NCBI GenBank assembly: GCA_963565915.1 | Contig: OY751488.1 | Location: 4,836,001 to 4,900,000, forward strand | Source of the DNA: Entoloma clypeatum | Lineage: Eukaryota > Basidiomycota > Agaricomycetes > Agaricales > Entolomataceae | Length of the DNA stretch: 64,000 nucleotides | Direction: 5' to 3' | In this document: in pieces, positions 10,632-25,426 of the stretch | How positions within the stretch are numbered: position 1 is the first letter of the stretch | How the letters are laid out: every line of letters begins with the position of its first letter | Made by a program: the position numbers and the translations under genes | Notes under the pieces: model-generated | Seen by the model: the letters and a program-made list of their open reading frames with translations, nothing else | Told to the model about the DNA's origin: nothing | Database searches by the model: none

Positions 10632-13533
10632 ATGGAGGACGAAGGCGGCCCCTTGAGATACCAGGGCGTCATGCAACCTCTTTCTCCGGCCGCAATGGAT
10701 CCTTCATCTACGCTACGGGGTCATAGACCGTCGCACCGAACAAGTACTCTCGGGGCGGAAAACGCGATCGCGACCGACTTCGGCTCGACCTACCCCCCCT
10801 CCCATCGACTACCGTATACATTGCCTAGCACTACTCAACGGCTGATTCATCCTTATCGCATCCCTGCCAATCCATCTACGCAGAGTCCCGTTCCTCTTCC
10901 CAGTCATGCTCCTCGGTCTGCTCCTGATACCGCCTCATATCTCTATCCAACGCATGATGCTTCCGAGCAAATGAACATTCCATGGCGGGAATACAGCGGA
11001 TATGTTGCGGGACATCCGTTCCGTTCACGCTCACCGTCATCCAGCCCGCGCACCCACACCGGAGCACCAACTGCGGGTAATCACAGTGTTCCAGGAGTCC
11101 CAGTGCCAGCCAGCCTGATTGAGACCCCTGCTCAACAACAACTAGCTCCGGATGATTTGCCTGAACCTGACAGTTTTATATCCGGGATCTTGCTAGAGGC
11201 TTATCACTGTCTCTTTCTTCGCCTTCCAGCATTCTATTTCGTTCGTGTTACGCGTGTCTTCGGCGAGGTCCAATTGACAGCGGAAGACCTTAAGGGTGCG
11301 GTAGTTCAGCACCTTGTCCGCCGAAAAGCCGATGGACGGAAGGCTGCTCGGACCCAGTATTTCGTCAGCCCTCGGGACACACAGGAGATTTCAGAATTGA
11401 CGTCTTTATGGGAAAACTTTATCGATTCGTTGATGGAAGAGTGGAAGGTAATCAACATTGTGGCCGTAATGCTATTGACGTGAGTTTTTGGCGACCTTCG
11501 GAAGTGCGATTACAGCTGACAGGGAACAGTGCCATCATCTCTACATTACAGATCCAAGCTGTCTTTGCTGATCCGGTTGTCAGAACCATGTTATTAGTAG
11601 CCTTGATTTGCGATATATGGAGCGTCACCTATGGCTGTCTCTATACCATCCGTTTCTCTGGTATGCGTGCCGTACATAGAGCTGTACAATGGGCCGAAGT
11701 GAGTGGATATTCTTTCCAGATCACGAGCCACGGTTCAGAGGCTAAGTTATCTAGAAAGGTGCAGCAGAGAAAAGGCCCCCGATATTATGGAATGTCTGGG
11801 TTCTTCTCGCGATGCCTGCTATCTGGCTGGCTTGGTACGTGGTGTCGTGGTCGTATCGTCAAAGCTACTGATGGAATTTTAAACTTAGGTCATTAATTCT
11901 CTTCATCAGTGTGTGGATATTATTTGCGTGGCGCGTAGACGTCAACGGCAACGGAGTTACAGATGTATCAGTTCATGGGCATGCAACAGCCCGCATTGCG
12001 ACCACCGTCTTCTTAATCACAGGGCTTGTATATCTGGTATTGATACTACGCGACCTCCGGGAGTATGGAGAACGAATGGACAAAAAGTGGACGGGGGCGA
12101 TTACCAGCCTGGAGAAGGCTCGCCTTCCCCCGCGGCCGATTCAGGGGTCGCCTCTCATATTTACCAATGACATTCATTCATCGCCCAATCAAGCGACATC
12201 TGCGCTGCCTCTTCCTTCCTTGCCGGATTTTTCGGAGACTTCCAGGAGGCCCGCAAAGAGGGGGCCACCTACAAGGCTACTGAGCCAAGTCCTCTCGCCC
12301 ACCATAAGTTCTCAGGCTGATAGGATTGGTATCAGTGTAGAATCTCCCGTTGGCAGTCCTGATTCCGTCTATACTTTCCCTCATGACCCTTCCGCGCCCT
12401 CCGACAACAAGTCCCTTGCGGTGGGGAACCTGTACCAAACTAACTCGACAGCCCCTGAAGATATGACGGTGGTGGATAGATTAGGCGATCGGGGGCGCTT
12501 ATACCCCTCGCATTCTGGAAATCGTCACGGTGGAAGTCCAACTTACGTTTCTGGACTCGGCACGAGGCCAACGACCGCGAATGTGGCGGAAACTCCAGCG
12601 GAGAGCTTCTCCCAAACCTCGGCAAGTCGACCAATTTACGCTCCCAGTCATGCGGCCATGTTAGGCGGAGAGTCCGGCCCGCCTAGTATATCGGAAAGGT
12701 ATCTAGCGTCCCCCATTCCTGAATGCAACGACCATTTGAGGGATAGTCACTCTGCCGTGTCTCTACCTAAACTCGGTGATAAACCGCCTAGCATCCCGTC
12801 GCTTGTACGAATGTTCCAGTATGATTCTAGCAGTGATACTGCAGGCTCGCTTGTTATCGATATGACAGACCTTCGGAAATCTCCATACCACGCGGCAAAT
12901 GGCATTTTCGAAACGCTCCACGCTGCTGAACTCGACCAGCCAGTGACGACCCCACCGCTGCAATGGATGCGACTACTTCACGAATTGTATCCGAGGTCGT
13001 GGCTGCCGATCACGGTCGTAGCGACAAGCGACAAAGGAGTCACCGTGTACGATCTGGTTGATCAGATATGGAAGGAGATGGATACGCTGGTCACGCCTTC
13101 AGAGATGGACGCTCTGAGCCAAGAGAATCGCAAGGAAGTGGTGAATGCCTGTAAAGACAGAATCGGGAACGCTTCCTCTACGGCGGAAACAACGTTGATG
13201 GAGAGGCGCATCGATTTTTTGAAAGGACGTGTGATCTTTGAAGGTTTGGTTCTCGGTGACGGTGGATGGGAAATCAAGACCAAACGACCACTGTCAGAGG
13301 TCGCTAATGATCGGCATTTCGTCAACGTTCCTGCCAACAAACCGCCACCACGTGTTAGCCTTGACACACTGGGGGTCAGTGCCTCCGATGAGAATGCACG
13401 GGTGCGCATGAAGTTGCTGCGGGAGTTTATAAACGAAAACGAGGCGGAACGGCTTGGAAGCGATGGTGCCATTTCTGCTCGTCCATCGAGCCATTCAATG
13501 CTACAAGGACAGTCAAGAAGAAATACAGAATAA
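10632..13533 (+). CDS. four-TM membrane protein with C-terminal DUF6699 domain
   Basis: Four exons (10632-11479, 11530-11698, 11755-11834, 11889-13533) give 913 aa. Residues 1 to about 180 are Pro/Ser/Thr-rich and disordered. An N-terminal helical region is followed by four hydrophobic segments: around VINIVAVMLLTAIIST, RTMLLVALICDIWSVTYG, LWNVWVLLAMPAIWLAWSL (continuing through SVWILFAW) and IATTVFLITGLVYLVLI. The introns fall within or next to the TM segments, and each join restores an unbroken hydrophobic helix, which supports the model. A long disordered region then leads to about 150 residues matching DUF6699 (LPITVVATSDKGVTVYDL...ERRIDFLKGRVIFEGL). Membrane placement and the domain call rest on sequence; the role is unknown. 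The ATG at 10632 is the first in frame. Confidence 0.75.
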
Positions 13534-15645
13534 GCGCCACCGCCGAGTTCACCCCAAGATCTGTGGAAATAGGATTGGGGGACGTTGAACCGTTGGGAAG
13601 TTTGGCGAGCACTAAGAAAGGAAAGGTATTGCGGCGGTCATTTTCGGTATAATCAAGATTCAATTTAGTCATGGCATGAAAAGGGACGCTTTTGATACTA
13701 GCCTTCAATGAAACTTAGAGTCATTTGACGTTATGGTGCCAGTTGAGTGTGGGGTATAAGCACGACTGCACATCGTCGTTTGAGCGCCCCGTCGGATTTG
13801 GCAGTCCTCATTGAGGAGATGACACTCCCGTCGCGATCGGGCCCGCTTTTGGGGTGTTTGTACGAGTGTGAAGCGCACAAGCTTGAGGCCCCAAGGGCCC
13901 AACAAGGCACGGCTAACTTAATCTCAAATGAATTCGGGCTTAGTTTCAAAAGGGAAAGAATCAACTCGCTCTTTTTGCTTAAATCCAATTCCGACCCTCG
14001 ATAGTCCTCAGGCCTCAGACTCTGATCCGAATTACGATGTAGTACTATGAAATGGTGCGAGTGAACTTTCTGGAAAGACAAATCTATACCACTCGTCGTC
14101 GTGCACGTGGATCTCACTGTCGACTGATAACACATGTCCCGCATAGTAAAGACGAATAGACATCAGCAGGTCGCACGGAGTCGCAATGCGCCACATCATT
14201 CGAATGCAACCCTTCGTTCTCGTGACATTCTCGCAAAGGACATATCCAGGTTCGCTCGTCCCTTGCCTCCAGCTTCTCCATCTGTGTGTTGATAGAGACC
14301 CCGGGGGAGTGATCCTTGAGCTTGGTTTCCAGAGAAGTTGATCGTTATATATCGCCATAAATACTAGTCCTTCTAGGCCCATACACATCAAACCTGAAAA
14401 ACAAATCACATTTTGAGCCTTGGCGACAGGAGTCAAGTTGGAGTCGCGCGAACCCACAACAACTCACCCCGTCGCGTCGTTTCACCTACCCACAACAGCC
14501 CACAATCGTGCATCATAACTCCGGCCACGTTCTTCCCTGAGTCTTGGGGGCTTCCAATTTCCAACAACCGGCAATCTGACGAAACCTCTGTCACTACTGA
14601 GCCTGTGCCTGCTATTGATCCATTCAATGCTCATGACATATTTACGCCGCATCATTTTGAACTGTCCCGTGCAGTGCAGTGGCACGGAAGGAGCTGGAAG
14701 GAGTGCCTGTGGGGCGCTGTATTTTGATAGGGATGCCGTACGGGTATTTCGTTAGTGGCCAGTTTGCATGAATACATAGATACATATACCTCGTGAGGCC
14801 TAAAAGGACGTGTGCTTATTTGCCGACGAAGGTATGGGTTACCGTACCTACATACAGTGACCCCTCATCGCTATCATTATTACGTCTATTTATTTCCCGT
14901 TTTTGAAATTCCTGATTCTTTGCTTGACGTTTACATCGATCGAAGACGCGTGACCATCGCCCACGTTATAAGCGATCGTTAAGACACATGCGGCAGAGGA
15001 AGTATGTTTTTGATTTTGCTATGCACCTGTGTAGGGTGGAGCGTCAATAGAACCCCGTCAGCCGAGCTTAATGGACTTGAAATTAGGGGACAAACCAAAC
15101 CAGATGACCCTTCAGAGTTTGCGGAATGTGAGGAACTCGTGGATAAGGATTGCACAAGTGCATTGATTTACGGTTCCTCTGATGTCCATCGTTTTGGATT
15201 CGCCCCATGGGGTCGGGAAGAGCAAGCAACCGGTGATGTGCTGCCGAGGTAACGCCATCGTCTTCCAGTATTTCGTACTGAGAATTACATACACCTCCAC
15301 AACCACCGAAAAACGCGGATTTGAAGACGTCTACCGGCAGTGATCGAGGTTCGCATAACGACGAGACGCCAATTTTGAACATTCCCCGATGAGCGTCAAT
15401 ATAGGCAAGCACCAAATCACCAGACCTCCTTCGCCAGAGTCGAAAGGGTTTCAGCAATATCATCGGCAGGTCAGAACTTCGGACGATCGAAAGTGAAAGG
15501 AAACCAGGTCCGGTTTCATACGAGATGTTCAGTTATTCAAACATATTCATAGATCTAGCATTCGAGTGATATGCTCAGAAATGAGAGCACCAGGGGGTAC
15601 GAACGGGGGAAAGGGAAAAATTGAAAGAGAAACCAACAAGGGGGG
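13534..15645. other. intergenic, no confident gene
   Basis: The minus strand has open frames at 14457-14032 and 14144-13731, with a plausible peptide LYYAGHVLSVDSEIHVHDD. No start, splice chain or domain could be joined into a gene. The plus and minus frames between 15004 and 15463 are equally unsupported. A decayed minus-strand gene near 13700-14460 remains possible. Confidence 0.4.
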
Positions 15646-16423
15646 TTACATGATGTCGATGATGGAAGGCCACACACTGACATTTTACAAAGAACCCGTC
15701 AGACTGCCGCAAACACCCTGATAAGAAAGTTCTCACCTCAACAATCCAACAAGGACCTGCATCACAGCCAGCAAGAACGGTATCCAACTAATATATCCGA
15801 CGTCAGCATTCCTCATCCCAGAGACCCACAAGAGGGCTCACGTTGACATATTAAAGTTCCCGGACCGATATAACCCATATACCGAGAATCCAAGCACAGA
15901 CGACCCTACGACGGCGCCAGCGACGCCGACCGCCAGGAACGTGAGGAACACTAGCAGCGCAAACGCTAGCCTAGACGTGCCCTCGTTCGCCTTCGGCGGC
16001 TTTACAGGCCGGCGCAGCGGTGTCGTCGTGTTCGTGGTCGTCGGCGTCATGGGCACCCCGAGTTGTGGGAGAGTACAGGTATCTGAGCCGTGCTCGTTGG
16101 AGTTGTCACGATAGAAAGCGTCGTTTTGGGTTCGAGGGGGAGGAGGGAAGTTTAGGTTCCAGAAAGCATAGCTCCCGCAGAGGAGGAAGATGGGGGTGTA
16201 GAAGCATAGGGTCCAGTACAGCGTGAATCGAAAGATGTCTGACGACAGAGAAAATGGAATTTTCAGCGCCAGAAATGATGTTCTTTCCTTTCAAGAAATG
16301 CAAACCTTTCGCGTGATAGAGGTACGCACCGCCGGGCTGCGTTGCGTTATGATGTGCAAGCTGGATGATTTCAAGACGGGGATTGTATAAGGAAGGCCAT
16401 GGTGGCGTTGTAGCAGTCGCCAT
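15646..16423 (-). CDS. TMEM170-family integral membrane protein
   Basis: Four exons on the minus strand (16423-16306, 16238-15842, 15787-15737, 15676-15646) encode 198 aa. The N terminus WPSLYNPRLEIIQLAHHN and the following FRFTLYWTLCFYTPIFLLCG match the TMEM170 family, as does the C-terminal pattern ending in VWPSIIDIM. There are three hydrophobic segments: residues near 45-65, SRLAFALLVFLTFLAVGVAG, and WIPFLLAVMQVLVGLL. A Pro/Thr-rich loop lies between the first two. In animals TMEM170A localises to the ER and nuclear envelope and shapes ER sheets; that function is inferred here by family only. The last exon is just 31 nt, and its join yields the conserved family ending. Confidence 0.8.
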
Positions 16424-17046
16424 TGTTTCATAAGTCCGTCAGTTCAGTTCAACATGCTGGTAGCTAAAGCTTGAAGGATGTCAGTCGTCCACGACAGTGA
16501 ACGGTGTGGTGACGAAAAAGCAGAGAACATGCTTATGTAATATTGGATTGTTCGTTGAGCCAAGGGATGAGCGCCTCGATCTCGCGGACGATTCAGATAT
16601 TAAATTAAGTACAGAGTATGAGATACATTGAATATTACGACCAACTACCAGGAAGGGCCCGCAATCATAGTACATCTACTATCGATCCAACAAAATATAC
16701 AGCGGAAAGTATTTTTAAGCAACTTTTGGAACATGTACAAGAACGTCCACAAAGGTGGCAGAATAAATAGAGAGAGAGGGGGAAAAGGAAGGTTGCGAAT
16801 GCCGAAATATAAATATCAGAGTCAATCATCATACAAAACGAAGGTGGATGATACGAAGAATAATTCAGAAGATAAAGTAAACGCAATAAAATGGGTTGTA
16901 GAACTCCAAACAAAAAAAATGTAACGTACAGTGAAGAGAGGGTCTTTTATCAAGCCAAGGACCATCCTAGATAAAACCATCAATTCCTGAATTACTCTTG
17001 CCAAAAAGAAAAGAAAGAACGTACCCATACCCTACCCACCCTGCCC
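16424..17046. other. intergenic between two minus-strand genes
   Basis: AT-rich spacer between the 3' end of the TEA factor gene and the 5' end of the TMEM170 gene. It should hold the terminator of the first and the promoter of the second; no specific motif could be identified. Confidence 0.4.
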
Positions 17047-18518
17047 TCAAGACCAATAGGCCGGATTGATATACGAACTGTCTGACACGTGCCCGTCCCC
17101 CGACGGCGATGGTTCTATCCTGCGACGCACAGAGCTCAAATTGATAAACTCCAAGGAGTCCGGACTCGACACCGGCTGCGCCACCACAGGCTGCGGCATT
17201 GCAATACCATATTGGCACTGGTCGAACCACACATTCGCGGCCGGCTGCACCACAGCGACCTCGCGGGGTACATCGAGATACGCCGCGGCTGGGCTTGGGC
17301 GAAGAGCGCACAGAGGAAGGCTAGGACCGAGATGGGGTGTGGCATGGGGCGACCCAGAGAGGCTGAGCTCGACGTCGGAAGAGTATTCGAGGTCGACGAT
17401 GTTGACGTTTGCTTTGCACTCTTCTGCCGCAGTGGGGGACTTGAACTTGTAAGTCGTAGAGAAAAGGACGGCATCTTCCATGTCGGTGACTTTGATAATG
17501 TCCTGCGCGATGGTGTACCGCGATAGATCTGGGGATACCGTAAAGAATTGGTCGAAGAGAAAGCAGCGAAGAAATAGGTAACTTACCGTCCAACATCGCC
17601 AACGTTTCCCAATATTGAGGAACCAGCTTCGTTTGATAAACCACGGCCCTAGAGGTGCTGGCATGTGGTGTGAAGTCCGTCACCTCCGAGTGCACCAAAC
17701 CGTCCTCGAAAAATACGCAATACATGGACCTATATTGACCCCTTTCTGTGGAGGAGAACGACACGAAGGGTGCGACACCGTCGAGGAGCGCAGCCTTGTC
17801 GAGATACACGTGGCGCCGATCCTCAACGAGAACGGGTACATGATAGGAGAGGTCGAATGTGACGAGGTTGATGGGCTCGAGGACCGGGTTTGTAAATTCA
17901 GTATGCGTAGGCGTGGAGACTGGAGAGGTCGATGTAGATGAAGGAAGAGAATGACTTAGTGTACCGGGAGAAGGTAAAGAGTCAGACCGGCGACAAAAAT
18001 ATGAGGTGTTTCCCGGAAGTGGCGGGAATTCTCGTCGAGAGAGGAGTTTCAATACTATGACAGGACTTCTTAGCCAAACCCCATAGTTTAAATAAAGGAA
18101 TACCTACCTCTGTCTTCTTGGCATGTATCCCTGAGCTGTTGAAGCCTGCTTCCAACCTGCTTGGGAGACCTCGCTTTCCCAGTGACTCTGAAGATATAAT
18201 CCGAGATGAACCGGTTACGTTTTGGGAACCGTCGCAGGAGTTTGGGATCCCCCGAGGACGCTGGGCGGTATATCTCCAGTGCTGTCCTTGAAATGGAGGT
18301 TTAGACCCGATGACATGGCAAAGGAACTTACCCTCAAACAGGGCGGCTTCGATATGTACAGGCCAGACGGCTTCGTTCTTTTTCGACTTGAGGGTCTTCC
18401 ATGTCTTGCGCCCCGTCACGAACGTATGCGCCAGTCCAGCTGCCTGGCTCGCAGACGGTTGGTACGACAAGTCCCCGACGAAAGACGTGGTGAGATAGGT
18501 CTCCGGCGGGCTGCTCAT
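17047..18518 (-). CDS. TEA/ATTS-domain transcription factor
   Basis: Four exons (18518-18332, 18281-18108, 18054-17587, 17528-17047) give 436 aa. The TEA DNA-binding domain occupies roughly residues 35-120: AVWPVHIEAALFEALEIYRP, RRFPKRNRFISDYIFRVTG and ARSPKQVGSRLQQLRDTC, with the third helix well conserved (KQVxSRLQ). The intron after FE must use the acceptor at 18282 to give the canonical FEALEIY. The C-terminal part (FDLSYHVPVLVEDRRHVYLD...) is a possible beta-rich cofactor-binding domain as in TEAD/TEC1 proteins, followed by a Pro/Ser-rich tail. Ascomycete relatives (AbaA, Tec1) control development; a regulatory role here is inferred. The protein would act in the nucleus. Confidence 0.85.
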
Positions 18519-18819
18519 GGTTGCAGGGGAGACGGTGGGTGCGACAAAATCGGAAATGGATTCATTCTGGGGCTTTAAGCTTATTTAAATGACGGTCGAA
18601 CGGCCGCTTTCTCCGGGAAGTAATGTACCATTTCAATCAAATCGTCACCACGTGACCATTTTTTGACTTTTTGGAAATCTCCGGAAATCTGAAAATTCGA
18701 AGAAAAAAATTAAATCGGGTTTCAAAGACTCACACAGATGAAGCTATAGTTGGCGTGGTACAGACTGTATTTTGTTCTCTGTGGGACTGCCGTAAGGGAA
18801 AAGGATCTGTGTCGCTACT

Positions 18820-19383
18820 TTTAGTTAGCATCGAGATTGCGGGAGGTGATGAATGCGCCAAACTCCTCTGCCCTGAGGGTCTCTTTGTGTTTTCCAGATC
18901 AGGCGAACGTTCGCATCATCCATTTTCAAATGACAAATTTCCAAGTTGGGAACCGTAGCTGTACCTTCAGGAAGCGATAGGTATTATGGTCGTCGCGTCC
19001 ACCCGCGAGATGGTAACGTTGGCCAGTTGAAGCGATCACGGGAAAAGCCTCGGGTAGTCTGTGGTATCCGAAACCATAATAATTGTATGTAAGTAAATCA
19101 GCATCATGTACCTCAATTTCTGGATCTGCGCCTAACCCCAGATCTAGTTTCAACTTGTCAATTTGCGGGGCTGGCCCTGCCCCGTAAAGTGAAGCAAAAA
19201 AAAAGAAACGGTAACTGTGCAATCTCTCTCGTGATTTCTGACGATATTTGAAAGTTGAGAAGATATACTTACCAATCGGAAAAACCTGTAATTTCTGTTC
19301 CTCCTCGTCGCAACAAGTGGGCAGGGCAACTGTGAACTTGCGGTCAATGTCGATGATCCGCAGGCACCAACTTTGTCAACCAA
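18820..19383 (-). CDS. possible small gene, incomplete model
   Basis: On the minus strand a good splice pair (donor GTAAG near 19274, acceptor near 19178) joins a frame reading RKFTVALPTCCDEEEQKLQ to one reading DPEIEVHDADLL, TYNYYGFGYHRLPEAF and STGQRYHLAGGRDDH. The joined frame is acidic, free of stops and protein-like, and a further donor lies near 18960. No family was recognised and the start codon was not located, since the 5' end runs towards the WDR5 gene start at 19436. The boundaries are approximate. It may be a real but poorly delimited gene divergent from WDR5. Confidence 0.35.
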
Positions 19384-19435
19384 TTGACTCTTGTTATAGA
19401 TAGACGTAGTTCACTATCAAATGTAAATACCGACC

Positions 19436-21016
<1,581 letters not shown>

Positions 21017-21198
21017 CCATTATCTACAACTTGCTGTACATCACTTATGTTGGCGTTGTATATCCACCTTCCTGAAAGCATCCATGTTGTATTCCTGTAT
21101 TACGATGGAAAGCATCGGAGCAAAAGCAAATTGTTATATATCGTACAAAAGATGCTCAAAAGTTTCCTGGTGTAGTTTGATGATTTTGAAGTTAAAGA

Positions 21199-24100
21199 TC
21201 ACTTGAGCGGCTCAGCATGAACGAGATCTAGCAGAGATGGCAGTCAGCTCTCCACACTGCAATGATACAGACAACAATCACTTACCATCCGCGAGCTGCT
21301 TATCCGCGTCCGTCAACCCCGAATCGTGAGCCTCAAGGAAAGCGTCCACCTAGAAAACCAACAAAGCCCAGTCAAAAGCACAGGGACAAAAGCACCAGAG
21401 GAACAAACCTCATCCAAAACCTGATCATCATCTTGATCCTCATCCTCCTCGCCTTCGCTCTCATCCTCCTCGTCCCCAGCATCATCGATCGCAAACGGCG
21501 TCCTTTCCATGAGCCGCGCATTCACAGCCTGCACCATCGGCGTCAGCCCTCCTACCGCGCTCTCCGGGGCCTTCGCAGATTTGGAACCATCAGGGCCTGC
21601 TACGTTCACATCGACAGTGAGCAGTGCCGCCGGTGGTACTGCCAGCTTCGTGCTGGAAGCATAACCGCTGAGCGCCGTCGAGCTCGTGCTCGAGGACTCG
21701 ACCAAGCTCGCCTTGGACGACGACTTGCGCATCGACGGCGTGAGCAGCGACTCCCGAGCCTTGGGCTCCTCCAACTTCGTGTACCGCCCAATGCTCGGTT
21801 TGTGTATGACCTGAACAAGTGTGATCCGGTCAGTCACACATAAAGTTCTCAATTGACCCGAAACTGCTCCCTCCGGATTTCCCGGCCCCCCTCCCCCTTT
21901 GCTGTCGCAAAGCCCCTAAGCAGGGCCAATTAACGCCGAGGGGAACGAGATCTGAGGGTGGGAGGGCAGATCCCCCACCGCCGCGATAATATCAAATACC
22001 CCTCCCCCCCCTCCCCCCCCATTCTTAGAATAGGTACCCACGTGAAAACGCTCACCTGATGTTTCCCGATCGTCTTCCCAATCTCGTCAGTGAACATATT
22101 AAACATCTTCTTGTTGCTGTCCGTCGCAATCGTCGACCACAGGTCGCCCAGCAACCCCACATTCGCGAGCGAGACCTCAGCGTCCCTAACGGGTTCAAGT
22201 CTGAACGAGCTCGAGAGGTCCGTCTCGAAGAAGGATTCGAGGATCTCGTCTGCTAGGACGACCATGCGGAATCTGTACAGAGTAGACAAAATTCAGCGAG
22301 CGTTGCTAGCGTGGCTTTGATACGGATCTGCTCACGTGGCGAGGTTCAGATAAGGTTGGTTGCTCTCGATGGTCAAGGGTGGCTCTCCTTCGTCTTTACC
22401 TTCGGAGTGTCTTTCGACCTCAGTTTGAGACTGAGGTAGCAGGGCATCGCCATATTCGAAGGCGTTTGTCATGAACCGGCTGACAGCTCCGAGGTATGCG
22501 TCCCCAACCTCATACCTGAAGATGAACTATGGGAAAGCACGCAGCACATCAGCATCGTGACTTGGATCAGTCGCATAACTTACGAGAAAGGATTCCGATA
22601 GCGTGAGGACTTCGTCTTTGGTCAAATACCCGTCTTTGTTTTTGTCATGCAGATTGAAGAACCATTCAATGTTCTCCATCAAGTCATTAAACATGACGCC
22701 ATCCAGTCCAGAAACAAGATCCTAAAAGGCAGCTCGTCAAACGATGCACGATAGGATAACGTTTACGAACCCACCTGGAACGACAGAGCACCACGACATG
22801 ACGTATCCCAAAAGTAGAACAACCGGTCAATGAACTCATGCTCCGCAACGTCCCGATCCACCCGTTGCTGCCAAAAACAAGAAACCACGTCAACAATCAC
22901 AAATCCAATCCCACAAAAACACCACAAAAAAACACCAACAAGAAACACCCACCTGGAACCCATTCCTCACAATCTTCTCATCCCTCGCCCACGTCACCAC
23001 TTGGCTCAAAAAGTGCCTAAACGTCTTCAACCCGATCCTCGTCTCCGGCTTCTCCTCCTGGCCAATATCCGTGGTGATCAACGCCGCCGGCACCGCCAGC
23101 ACCTGCGGCAGCGGCGGCGGCACGACACACATCGCCTTGTACAGTGCATCGTACACCAGCCCCGCCTGCTCCTTCCCGAACCTGCCGAGCGTGCGCAGGT
23201 TCCGGACGGCCCCGCGCTTGGCGAAGGACTCGATGCTGTGCACGATCTCGGCGCGGAAGCGCCGGCGCTCGGAGAGGATGAGGTCGTCGGTGATGACGGA
23301 GAACTCGCGGAAGGAGACGAGGAGGAGCTCTTGGAAGCGGGTGATAGCACGGGAGCGGGGGTCGGTGGAGGTCGGATGGGCGGAGCCGCCGAGGGAGGCG
23401 AAGTAGTCTCGCATGAGGCTTTGGGTTGGGGGAAGCCGTTAGCCTCAAGAAGGGGAAAAGAGAGAGGGAACGCGTACTTGAGAAAACCCCCGTCGTCCTG
23501 GACCTGGAGTAGCTCCTCTCCGTTGATCTTTAGGATAGCTGTATCAAGCTAAGCTTCAGTCACAACAACCACGGCATACAATGCAAGGATGCAAACTTAC
23601 CAAGCCTATCAGAGTAGATAGGATATCAGATTCATGCGTAGTCACAACGATACGAAAGACTGACCCAACTTGGAACAACACCTTCGGCCCCATGCAGAAG
23701 AAGCAGTCGACTATGCGGAACGCGAATATCATCGGCATGCTATTGATATACCTGCAGTATATGTCTCAGCCTATGTCCGGAGGATAGCTGTTGATAGGCA
23801 CGCGTACAGACTCAGGAACCATGGTAGAGAAGCAACGGAAAGTTGTACGTCGACCTCTTGCAGGTGATCATGAATCATGGGGAGAGTCCGCTGCACGAGC
23901 GACTCGAAGACGCGTTGGTCTAGGAGGGTCCCGTGCATCGAAGGTCTAACGTACGAAATTAGCATCGACAGGAATATAAGGATCAGGTGAGGGGACTGAC
24001 GCATAGTACCCAGGGAGAAGACGGTCGCAGAGAACCTCTAGAAGCCAGAAAGCTTGTTCTTCCGACATATATCTGTCAGACATTCGCGTTAGATCGCGTA

Positions 24101-25426
24101 ATAGTGAAACCAAATCATTCACATGAGGATGGCCGCAGCGAGGATGTTCATCGCCTATCATGACAACTTTAGGACGAGAGCAGAGGGTTGACGACGTGCA
24201 TGTACCTGACAATACCCCAACTCCGGGTTTTTGAATGAATATGCCTGCAGCACTCTCCGGAGGGCTCGGATGCCGTCTTCCGACTGATACCCCGCATACT
24301 CCGGAAGACTACGATGCAGATCCTTCTCGATATCCTCGGTGCTCGTGCTCGTCCGCCCTTCATTCCTCTTCAACAGCTCTTCGTACATCCCTGGATTGGA
24401 AAACCGGAGGAAGACAGAACCGGAAAGGACCTCCCACATCTCGCCTCGCAGGCGATTGGGAAGGCCGACCTGGACAAGGCGCGTGCATTGTGGGTATCGG
24501 AGGAGGGTGAGGTTACGACCGTGTGCTGCCGGGTAGAAAATCAGGCCCTCCCATATGAAGACGAAGAGAAGTAAAGGAAGACGCACCTTTGAGGTATGTT
24601 GTCCAAAGCTTGATTTTCGAAGCTTCGCGAAGTCTAAGCTCTGAAATGATGAGAGATCGCGTGCGGTACACTCTCCAACCCACTTTTTGGGGTCGCCCGG
24701 AAACCTGAACTTGAGGCCCAGACCGCCGTGGTACGTGGACTCTCTTGGGCCGGCGTTGTCCTTCTCCTCGGAGATGAGGCTTCCGTCTTCGCGCTCGTTG
24801 TCCGCGACGTTGGATGTCGTGGAGACGAGGACCTCGGAGTAGCAGGTCTTGACAAAGCCCTTTACTTGCTTCATCTGACCGCGCTGGAGCTCAATCTTCA
24901 GAGCATCCCGCAACACCGAGCAGAAGAGGTCAGCGGTGGGCCGTAGGGAGGTCAACTGGACAATCTGATAGAAAAAGGGTGCTGTATGAACCACATTATA
25001 GCAAGTGTTCACGAAAAAAACACACGATTTTCATGCCATGCCACGTCGAGAGGCTGAGAGCATAGATACCGGCTCTAGCATTCAGTCTCTCCACTCTCCG
25101 TATGGTCGATAGGGGGATTGTAAATCGCACAGATTTCCTGTCTAGCGACGAGAATGCCAGATGGGGCTGGATGATATGTAGTTTCCCTGCCTTTACGAGT
25201 TCTGTCAATTCACCGGCCAATATCTGACGATGGCTGACCAACTCACGTACGAATCCTCGACCCCTTGCACTCCAAAGCTCAAGACCGCGTTGATCTCCAT
25301 CTTCTCGATGTTCTGGTCAGACTTCTTGTCTGCGCCATCGTTGGGTGGTAGCGAGAAGAATATGTGGGTGAGTTGTTCCTTGGTTGGCTCCTTGAAGTTG
25401 CGAAGTGCTGTTGATATGGTGGTCAT
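21199..25426 (-). CDS. GRAM-TBC-EF-hand Rab GTPase-activating protein (Gyp2/TBC1D9 type)
   Basis: Nineteen exons on the minus strand give 995 a.a.: 25426-25247, 25190-25026, 24964-24684, 24633-24587, 24525-24206, 24154-24123, 24072-24001, 23945-23808, 23751-23665, 23605-23601, 23538-23478, 23418-22953, 22867-22775, 22721-22584, 22526-22336, 22272-22056, 21810-21409, 21349-21286, 21227-21199. In order: a GRAM-like region (LDRKSVRFTIPLSTIRRVER); a TBC domain with both catalytic fingers, arginine in IEKDLHR and glutamine in ELGYCQ; and an EF-hand loop DKNKDGYLTKDE. A Ser-rich, then Asp/Glu-rich tail ends the protein. TBC proteins accelerate GTP hydrolysis on Rab GTPases in membrane traffic. Exon 10 is only 5 nt. 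An additional N-terminal exon near 25560-25590 (frame PVKIWSSPKK followed by a GTAAG donor) is plausible, so the true protein may be longer. Confidence 0.87.

Noticed and set aside
22830..23552. 240-codon plus-strand ORF over the Rab GAP gene
   Set aside because: Shadow of GC-rich exons of the TBC gene on the other strand.
24526..25012. Single long exon reading through 24526-24683 in the Rab GAP gene
   Set aside because: It is open by chance; the splices 24683/24634 and 24586/24526 recover the conserved KKLREASKIKLW...LKAHGRN path that the read-through frame lacks.
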